A stretch of DNA of 18,207 bases, taken from contig JADNYV010000674.1 of the NCBI GenBank assembly GCA_015501055.1, forward strand, positions 1-18,207. The letters are read 5' to 3'. Of the stretch, positions 11,264 to 18,207 are shown piece after piece. A model generated the notes under the pieces. The model saw only the letters and a list, made by a program, of their open reading frames with translations. It was not told the DNA's origin and did no database searches. How positions within the stretch are numbered: position 1 is the first letter of the stretch; every line of letters starts with the position of its first letter. Position numbers and translations under genes: made by a program. The DNA is from Mucidula mucida (lineage: Eukaryota > Basidiomycota > Agaricomycetes > Agaricales > Physalacriaceae).

Positions 11264-12554
11264 TTACGATGGGCCTTCAACCATGACTATTGGGTGCCGG
11301 CCCGGTCGTTCAAAGAACGGGATAGTGCGGAGGTTGTCCGGAGTAGGGCCCTCGGCTTCCAGCTTTTTACGTGCGCGTTCAGTCTAAGAAGCGGATTCAG
11401 AGCTTGAGGATATCTGGACTCGGAGGCTTACGATTCCGGATGCAGCTATGCCTCTCTCGAGGCCTTCGAGAAGTGTACACGCTTTACATAGCTCATTGCT
11501 CGACATATACCCACAGCGCTTGCACGTTTCTAAATAAAACTTAGATATCTGGGCTAGACAAAAGGAAAACCCATACGCTGTAGCTTCTGAGTCGCCTTGA
11601 CCTCGTCGCGTATCTCAAACGCCTCTCCGGAATGTATTATGTCGATGATGGCACTGGGCCGCGCTGCTTCGAGATCCTTGAGAAACGTCCGTGCGTGTCC
11701 TCGGTAGGCATCCGGCGAGTAGATACATTCGGTCGAAAAGTAGTCTAGTTTCTTAAAGTATGCATACTATGCTTCATGTATAAGCAAATGGAAGGTAGTG
11801 TATGACTCACAAAACATCTCCTTCTCGTACGCATACTTGAACGGCTTGGAGCGTTTGATCGTGTCTTCGCCCTGTGTCACGATGGACGTACAGCGGCCCA
11901 GACGCGCAATGTCGCCTCTCATGACTGATAGAACGTTAGAACGCGCCTGAAGCATGCACGGTGGTCCGTACTATTCATCAGACGGTCTCTGCAATATCAT
12001 CCGCGTTATGTCCCGTTACTATATGATCCACACCAAGCATCGCTGCTCCTCTATCCAGCGCCTGGCGCCTGAACACGCCGCAGAACGTGCAATTGTTCTT
12101 GCGCCCACTTCGGCGACGATGGAGTCCATGGTCCAGCCGTACAACTCGTCATACGAGAGAACTTGAGCGGCATGTCGTATTGCTGTTGATTACGCTTAAC
12201 AGTCTCTAGCGAGTCGTCGCGGTAGCCCGTGATGCCCTCGTCGATGGACAAGAGAATAGATCCAAGCCGTACTTGTAGCGCTCGTTGAGGGCTTTCATTA
12301 CATATGCTAGGACGGTGGAATCTGCCATTACATGGGATCAGGCGTGAAGAGATGGACGAGCATAGTAGGAGATACCCTTTCCCCAGATCCCGATGGCTAC
12401 ACGGTCGCCCGCTGAATAACTTGGAATCTGAATAGTGTTGTGCACCTCGGTTTCGAAGACGTAGAAAAGCAGTCTTTGCAGATTGCTGGCCAGTTTTTGG
12501 GCGTTTCAGCATGGCCCGCGCGGTGTGGCAGAGCGCGCAGGTTCGAGGCGCCAT
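11264..12554 (-). CDS. NCS6: Cytoplasmic tRNA 2-thiolation protein 1 (Ncs6/Ctu1), several 1-nt deletions
   Basis: The adenylating enzyme that, with Ncs2, transfers sulfur from Urm1 to the wobble uridine of tRNA-Lys, -Glu and -Gln (mcm5s2U). Six exons: 12554-12376, 12321-11972, 11924-11811, 11766-11577, 11529-11432, 11383-11264, with introns of 44-54 nt. About 353 aa are expected, as in the family. Visible blocks: [20 protein letters not shown] (first CxxC), the PP-loop SGGKDST split by intron 1, [95 protein letters not shown] and the C-terminal zinc motifs [16 protein letters not shown]. The frame breaks near 12484, 12465, 12382 (PP-loop), 12254, 12162, 12103, 11982 and about 11811. Nearly all fit loss of one base from a run (for example CC to C, GGGGG to GGGG). 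Exons 4-6 are clean. It lies tail to tail with the dehydrogenase, 33 nt apart. Confidence 0.9.
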
Positions 12555-12797
12555 GAGGAATGAGGAAAGGAAGGTGATCGATCATGATCGACTGACTCTA
12601 TGGTTAGCTGATTTGCGCAAGTCTGCGCGCGACTAGCCACCCGAGTTTGCCAAGGATGTTATCGGTGCCTCTTCTCGGTCCCTCAGCACGGTCACTAGTT
12701 CCAAGATGGAAACAAATAAAGAGTACAAATCCCGATTCAGAGCTGTATGGTACAATGTGGTAACTATTAAGAAGGAGAGACATCTCGGCGGTACGAA

Positions 12798-13609
12798 CTA
12801 CTTCGCCTTATGGAAGAAGCTGCGGTCCAGAGAACTCCTACCAACTTTCTCAATATCCTGTTCAATGAGTCCCTTGTAAGGCACCCAATGTATCGGTTTC
12901 CCGACTTTGCCTCGCGATCCTAGAGACTCGTCAGAATCGGCACTCAGATCGTTGATTGAGAACATACAGCGCTAGAGACGGGACCGTCGCTTATAATACG
13001 GACCTTGCATCCCTTCTTGAGCCGAACTTGACCTTCCTTGAGACCAAGGGTCTTGCTGTAGAGCGGGTAATCCATGTCTTGAGCAAGGTAACACAACATC
13101 TTCTACACCAATCGTCAATATGATCGGGGGACTCGAATAGATCTATCGCACTCGAAACGTCGATTGAGCTTGCGGCCTTGAAGTCCCGTCTCAGTTTATT
13201 ATCCTCGATAATCTGTCGGGTCTCTGATCGATGGTAGGGGGTACCACTCGTCTTCCTTTATGTGAATAGTCACCGAGAATCGGTAGTTGAAATCGTCCGA
13301 CATCGTCTCCGCCTGGTTTGTTGGGCCGTTCTCACGTCCTAGACAATGCGAATACTGAATTGAGATGGCAGAGGCCTGCAGCACCTAAACTTACGGTGAC
13401 ACGACGATCCTTTACTTCCGTGATTTTCCCTGGCGTTCCCGCTGGGATCTCTGTGCCGTCGGACGCTAAAGTTGCCTTGGCCATTATGACCTTCTGCCCG
13501 ACCTAAAAACACGCAACGTTAGAGAATAAAATCACGGAGGGCAGGGGAACAGGAGACCTACCTTGAACCTTTCTACAGACGGAGGCAATTTGTTTAGAGC
13601 GGTAGTCAT
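12798..13609 (-). CDS. Hypothetical small protein with two KOW/SH3-like stretches; frame uncertain
   Basis: I do not recognise this gene. Exon 1 (13609-13562) encodes MTTALNKLPPSVERFK. A 59-nt intron (13561-13503, CTAAC, TTTTTAG) follows. Exon 2 (13502-13395) encodes VGQKVIMAKATLASDGTEIP and AGTPGKITEVKDRRVT, a turn-rich beta pattern like a KOW or SH3-like fold. A second intron is 13394-13339 (GTAAGT...TCTAG). The third exon reads DDFNYRFSVTIHIKEDEWYP after one apparent base loss near 13330. It then seems to change frame into DNKLRRDFKAASSIDVSSAI (about 13203-13144) and again into MDYPLYSKTLGLKEGQVRLK from 13075. A last intron (12967-12920) leads to SRGKVGKPIHWVPYKGLIEQ and the stop at 12798-12800. 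With three or four base losses this is one protein of about 225 aa with similar beta modules at both ends. Otherwise it is two small genes, the first ending at 13199. The splice sites are good. Confidence 0.5.
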
Positions 13610-14689
13610 GATGGTGTACGCAGAGGAGAGGGACTTGGTTCACGGTAAGGATTGGCCTATCCACTATTTAAGAGTCAAATTGAGGGCGCATTATCTTAGC
13701 GATGGATCAAGAATCAAGAAAAACAACGGCACGAAGAAGATGGCTACCACACCGCCTGCCGTGCTTCGAAAAAAAAACGGAGACTCCGTGGCTTACAGCT
13801 TTCTATCTTGAGACAAAATACTGACTCGACTAGACATCGTGAGAACGGTGTGTGATTCGAAGTACAGCTGTATGAAGATGCATCAGACATGTGAAGATGC
13901 TGCAAGGCGCCTGACGAAGGCTTGTCTGTTTTAACAGCATCTCGGTGTCAGATGGGGACCCCAATATGCTGAGGAAACAGGGTTCTGGGACCTACATGAA
14001 GTGCTTCCTGAGGTCACGGACGTGCGCAATCATTCCAGGTCTCCGCGTTCTAGCCGATGTAGTGACCTTGTTATTGACTGGAAGGACGCCACCGTAGGTG
14101 CTTTGAGGGGCACCAGCTGACTCCGAGAGGCTAACAGACGGTTAAGCCAGTGATCAAGACATCGGAGAGCTGCTATAACAAGAATCGGTAGCTAGAAAGA
14201 CTCACTGGAGGAGGAAGAGTGAGCCTTGGGGCATGACAATATTCTAAGCAGGGATTTATGTCGGCATCTCGGCTTGGAATCTGAGAGTTGTCCGGCTACT
14301 GCCGCATACATACTTCCAAGGATCAAGTCCTTCACTAAGCCAGTATTCCGGAATTACGTGTCACGCATAATAGCTGGCATATGATGTTGGAGTAAACGAG
14401 GAGAAGGTTCAGGTCCTTCGCACGACATACATATCCAGTCGTTTCTCAATTTGGACCGCCGAAGGTACTCATTCATTGGAAGCCGCAAAGCGCAGGATAC
14501 TCTGAGGTATTACTCTACTCTCTGCAATACCTACAACTACCCAGTAGCTGTCAGACGATAGGTTCATCCCCGTCACTGTGGTGGCGGTAGACTGAGGTGG
14601 AAGCTACTGCCGGCGGCCGCTTCCACATATGAAGTCGTAGTATCCACAATAGATGCAGAAAGACATCAATTGTCATCTCTAAGCAATAG
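13610..14689. other. Intergenic, gene-poor
   Basis: The left part carries the promoter of the minus-strand small-protein gene, including a TATA-like TATTTAA at about 13664-13670. From about 13820 on I see no gene on either strand. A partial palindrome, GTGGAAGC...GCTTCCAC with a 14-nt spacer, lies near 14600-14629. Confidence 0.35.
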
Positions 14690-14760
14690 CCACTCGTCTT
14701 TAGATTGACTTCTTCCCCGACAATTTGTCGTTTACAAGTGAGCTGACTCAAAGAGGGGAT
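14690..14760 (+). repeat. Decayed copy of the kinase gene's 5' coding end
   Basis: The plus strand here reads TRL*IDF and aligns with TRLQIDFSLDEF of the kinase gene (15407 onward). At DNA level CACTCGTCTTTAGATTGACT matches CACTCGTCTTCAGATTGATT with two C/T differences, one turning CAG into TAG. The likeness weakens downstream, with an apparent deletion of about 20 nt. It looks like the remnant of a tandem duplicate. Confidence 0.5.
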
Positions 14761-15382
14761 GAAAGGGTAAGTAATAATATAGGTCGGAAACTTGAGTCAG
14801 TCATAAAGCTGTAGGAAGAGCGAAGCATGAGCATGTACTCAATAGGCGTTCGATCTGCGCCAGTATCTCGGCTCGTAACGTCAGAACAGTCTACATCCAG
14901 ATCTTGAAGAATGACTTGTGGCTGAGCGCTGATCTTCGACAGCCACTATGCCGGGTCTGTATCTCACGGATAGGCAATGACGTTTAATGCCTGAATCAAA
15001 TGCCGTGAGTTGTCGAGGTTCTTACCGAGTCATTTCTCAATCGGGACAACTTGAATTAATACAGGCACTGCTCGTTAAGTAGAGGCCACGGAGAGCTCCA
15101 GAGGTAGAAATGCTTCCGAGTCTAAATCTGCTTCCCAAGCTGTAATCTGCCACATTTTCAGGCAATCAGATCCAGAAGATATTGAGGAATGATACTCATC
15201 GAAGTGATTGCGGAATCGTTACTAAGAATAGACAGGTATCATGTGATCAATAACGTTGACTCCCGTCGCCGTGAGAAAATGCATTCACTTCGAACATTAC
15301 CACCAAGAAACGAGTATCACGTCGACGAGCTTCAGAGTCAATGACCTACAATGTTCACGGAAGACGTAGTTGTAGGTGGTCC
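14761..15382. other. Gene-poor stretch before the kinase gene
   Basis: No gene supported. The minus strand at about 14790-15150 shows some protein-like runs with stops, for example AQPQVILQDLDVDCSDVTSR, but no start, splice pattern or known motif. Confidence 0.3.
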
Positions 15383-16919
15383 ATGAGCCTCGGCCTGCCG
15401 AAATTCACTCGTCTTCAGATTGATTTCTCCCTCGATGAATTTGTTGTGCGCCCAGGTACAGTTGAATTCGACCTTTCCAGGCGCCTCAGATTTGGGATGA
15501 AATAGCACGTCCATGGCTCTTGAAACGTGGATACGTACTCTTCAGATTCGAACCCTACGACAAGGACACCATTTGGAGCTGTTACTGCTTTCCTGCTACA
15601 CCGAATGTTCCTACAGATGATGGTTTACCGTTCGCGCTTCACGATGATCTTCCCCTTGACCTCACTAAGAGCTGTGAACACTATCATTACGAACCTTTCG
15701 AAGCTTCATCCATGGTACGTGACAAAGGTCCCAAAGTTTACGATATCTAATTCCGGGTAGGGACGGTAGTCTTCGCACAAGACAAAAAAGAGAGGCATGT
15801 AGCTATAAAACTTGTTCGTTCTGGCAGCGAAGAGTCGCGGATCCTACACCTCCTCTTTGATGCTCAGAAGCTCCGCGACACGCGCATGATACCCGGAATT
15901 CTCCCAATTCTCGACATGCTGCCATTTGGAGGTCATTGGCTTGCTGTTATGCCACGGTGAACTGACATTCGAAGCCGCTTTTTTTTTGCAAAATACTGAT
16001 TGATACCAAGGTGGGGTGATACCGTCGGGTCTCCGTGGTTCCAAAGCATGCAAGAAATTCTCACACTCATACGTTGCTTAATCGAAGGCTTGAGCCATGT
16101 CCATAGCTTTAAGATTGTACACCGAGTGAGGATTTCTGTAGCTCCCGATTACACGCGGCTGACAGTTTATGAACAGGACGTTGATACATACAACATGCTC
16201 GTCAATCACGTACAGCTCACAGAGGAAAACGTCAGAATACTGTATACGTCAGCGGGAGCGCGACGGGAAGAACGGATGAAGTACGTGCTGTTCGATTTCG
16301 ATTTTTCCCTTCTGCTTCCACCCGAAACTTGCATTGAGTCTTGTCGTCGGCCCTACAAGGAGAGTGTAGTTGGACACGACACACCCATTCCTGACGTGTG
16401 GCAAGGGGAGTACGAATACAATCCTTTCGCCTACGAGGCTGTTTGGGGGAGTTTTCTGTTATGGGTTTCAAGTCAGTCAATTTTGCTCTAGTCCTGCTAT
16501 GTAGTCCTAACACTCGCATCAGCATCTTACACCCCTGGTACCTATGTTGGCGCCTCTTTTTGACGGCCTGGTTCACTGGAATGTGAGTCACGATTAACGC
16601 TGCCCAAGCCTTGCAGTTCTTCGATGATATGTATCCTCATCTCGACCAGGAGCAATTGCAGAGTTATCCGCCGAAGTATGACCTGCTCACCAGCCTGCCT
16701 TATGAGGAGCATGATCGTTGGGCTGGCTTGCCAAAGGACTTCGTGAAACAGTGGTCGCATATGCGCATGCCGAAGGTTCCGATAACTATCAAGCTGTTGC
16801 GTTTGATATGTAGACCTCGCTTTGGTGCTGCATTGGTGCGGACACTGCGGAGGATCATAGACAAATTCATCTGGCGTAATGCGGCTGTGACTGGTGTCGC
16901 GTCTCGCGTTTCCTTGTGA
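15383..16919 (+). CDS. Agaricomycete-type protein kinase, frame broken in several places
   Basis: A eukaryotic-type protein kinase of a family expanded in agaricomycetes. Exons: 15383-15714, 15761-15956, 16011-16125, 16177-16471, 16523-16919 (introns 46, 54, 51, 51 nt); about 446 aa. The N-terminus reads MSLGLPKFTRLQIDF, then RPGTVEFDLS and IWDEIARPWLLKRGYVLF. The kinase domain has the beta3 lysine in RHVAIKLVRSGSEESRIL, the hinge-like GHWLAVMPRWGDT, LIEGLSHVHSFKIVHR|DVDT (the HRD motif formed across intron 3), NMLVNH, and the metal-binding DFD in YVLFDFDFSLLLPPE. The C-lobe continues with HLTPLVPMLAPLFD, ALQFFDDMYPHL, HDRWAGLPKDFVKQW and ITIKLLRLICRPRFG. The frame breaks near 15479 (one base lost, AAGG to AGG), at 15761 (one G lost after intron 1), at 16435-16452 (net minus 2) and at 16584-16600 (net minus 2). 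Either a recent pseudogene or an intact gene with sequence errors. DFD in place of DFG is usual for this family. Confidence 0.72.
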
Positions 16920-17233
16920 ACTGGTCAATGGGTCCGACGAGCTTGTAGTTACTCAGTGTACTTTGATGAGTGGAACCTTGAATCATTGAGATCTAATTTT
17001 CCTAAAGTATTCTCTGTTGTATATTGCAGCCGCACGGTACATTCAAATACAGAGGGACTTAAAGTTGGCTGCAACACGACAGCAAACTGACCTCGAAGAC
17101 CTATTCGCATAATCCCTCAAGCAAGGTAGATCGGACCGAAAGGTTAGTGACCAGCATATATACCCATTGGCTACGCATCAAGTCAAGCGCCCACGCGTTG
17201 ACCGGAGCTGCCAAAACGCTAAGTGTACGAAAG
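16920..17233. other. Intergenic, downstream of the kinase
   Basis: No gene is seen. It should contain the kinase 3' UTR. A minus-strand open frame running through from 17526 to 17101 has no recognisable motif. Confidence 0.35.
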
Positions 17234-17662
17234 CTACGAAAAGGACAGACCTCGAACCACCACAAAACAAATAATAATGTTTGAAAGGCTGGCAAACTTC
17301 GCTGATTGCCATATACTGGCCCTGTTTCGCTGTGGCGCATAGATGACGGCGAGGGAGTTGCCGTCCTCAAGGCACATCCCAAGCAGTTCGTTATAGGCGG
17401 CTTTGACCGCAGTAGCATTGACTGCGTATCCAGCCCCAGATCCGACTTGTTGCGAATGCGGCAGATGAAGATGTTCTGCGTATTTCGCGTCAGTATTCGT
17501 GCTGTATACAGGAAGACCAGACACATTACCTGTACAACAAAGCAGTGGCAGCTGTGTCTCGACCCCAGCTTTGCAGAAACTTCGCGGAGGCCAAAGCTGT
17601 CGGCTTGACTCTAAAGTAAACTTATGTACTATAGTGTCTGCGAACGTTCTGGATGGATTCAA
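17234..17662 (-). other. Doubtful coding region with one good intron
   Basis: The minus strand carries a convincing intron pattern: donor ACAG|GTAATG, branch CTGAC, acceptor ATACGCAG, 55 nt, at about 17525-17471. Spliced, it joins LPLLCCT to EHLHLPHSQQVGSGAGYAVN and onward through AAYNELLGMCLEDGNSLAVI to a stop at 17234-17236. I recognise no family. The other frames are about as open, so the gene may be absent, broken by base loss, or oriented otherwise. Confidence 0.25.
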
Positions 17663-18207
17663 GGTCGGTGTAAAGATAATATGTAGTCATGAAGCGCCAA
17701 TGAGGGACAGGATACGTAGGTATCGCTGCCATGGGTATTGACAGGCGGTCCCGAATATGCGAGCGCGCCAGTTGCTGGGTTTTGAGTGGAAAACATCACT
17801 AGGAGCGAGTTCCTCGATGAGATCAAGTCATTGGTGGAGACGAGTTCCGTATATTCCTATATCGTCTGGAAACTGAGTCCAAAGAAGGTGATGGTCAAGA
17901 ATATACCAGGACAGACAGTTCATTTACCGGTTGCGTTTCGCACCGTCCAACCGTCCAACCAGAGATGACGCTGGACACTTGTCCTGTGTTTACTAAACGG
18001 TCGAATAGGCGGGCATTTTGTAGAGGTCTGCGATCGATGATAGTGGATAATCATGTTGTCTGTTCTGCAGGAACAGCAACAGCGCGTCAGGTTTTCATCG
18101 TCAAGCTTCGTCGCGTCAAGGGCTCGTCAATTTTCCGGTACAGATAGTCAAAGGCACCGATTAACAGCTCAGTCAATATGCTGAGGACATCTTTTAGAGT
18201 CTTATGT
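17663..18207. other. Right end, no gene recognised
   Basis: Both strands have several short open frames. The longest plus-strand one (17786-17968) contains DEIKSLVETSSVYSYIVWKL but no known motif or splice structure. A gene cut by the right edge cannot be excluded. Confidence 0.3.

Noticed and set aside
14600..14629. Palindrome GTGGAAGC...GCTTCCAC
   Set aside because: The arms are only 8 bp with a 14-nt spacer, so chance is likely; noted only as part of the gene-poor stretch.
15342..15515. Minus-strand frame reading MDVLFHPKSEAPGKVEF and IEGEINLKTSEFRQ opposite the kinase 5' end
   Set aside because: The plus strand carries the kinase N-terminus with an ATG and a family-like RPGTVEFDLS block. 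The duplicate at 14690 aligns with this strand as coding too. The antisense frame is a shadow.
17306..17608. Plus-strand 100-codon frame, at first sight like a WD-repeat fragment (LWRIDDGEGVAVLKAH)
   Set aside because: No repeated WD unit follows, and the minus strand has the better intron signal.

Overview
The window looks like nuclear DNA of a filamentous basidiomycete, most likely an agaricomycete (a Rhizoctonia/Ceratobasidium-like fungus is a guess from the kinase family near the right end). The grounds are many short GT-AG introns of 44-59 nt with CTAAC/CTGAC-type branch sites, intron-bearing nuclear tRNA genes, and housekeeping proteins of fungal type. No operons, mobile-element ORFs, CRISPR arrays or virus-like genes were seen.

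Layout. 1-383 (-): 5' part of a UDP-glucuronate decarboxylase gene, cut by the window edge. 384-3104: mostly gene-poor DNA holding a perfect 15-bp hairpin and a decayed coding relic. 3105-4098 (+): Pho80-type cyclin, two exons, intact. 5022-5601 (+): ribosome assembly factor Rsa3, two exons, intact. 5781-5870 (+): tRNA-Phe(GAA) with intron. 6352-8079 (-): SRPK-type SR-protein kinase, four exons, including a GC-AG intron and two apparent 1-nt deletions. 8385-8476 (+): tRNA-Glu(TTC) with intron. 8789-11230 (+): medium-chain dehydrogenase/reductase of AST1-like type with a long Ser-rich N-terminal extension, many frame breaks. 11264-12554 (-): NCS6/CTU1, the cytoplasmic tRNA 2-thiolation enzyme, six exons, several 1-nt deletions. 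12798-13609 (-): unrecognised small protein gene with two KOW/SH3-like stretches. 13610-15382: gene-poor DNA with a decayed second copy of the start of the following kinase. 15383-16919 (+): agaricomycete-type protein kinase, five exons, several frame breaks. 16920-18207: no convincing gene, one doubtful minus-strand candidate.

The genes are independent housekeeping and signalling genes, not a pathway cluster. Two themes recur: RNA metabolism (SRPK, Rsa3, NCS6, two tRNAs; tRNA-Glu(UUC) is a known NCS6 substrate) and kinase signalling (Pho80-type cyclin, SRPK, agaricomycete kinase).

The most striking observation is technical or evolutionary. Coding sequence left of about 7.4 kb is clean, while the genes at 7.4-16.9 kb carry many frame breaks that can each be explained by loss of one base, mostly in runs of 2-5 identical bases. 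Protein similarity continues across the breaks and splice sites are kept. This fits homopolymer under-calling in the assembly better than real pseudogenes, but a decaying segment cannot be excluded from one sequence.
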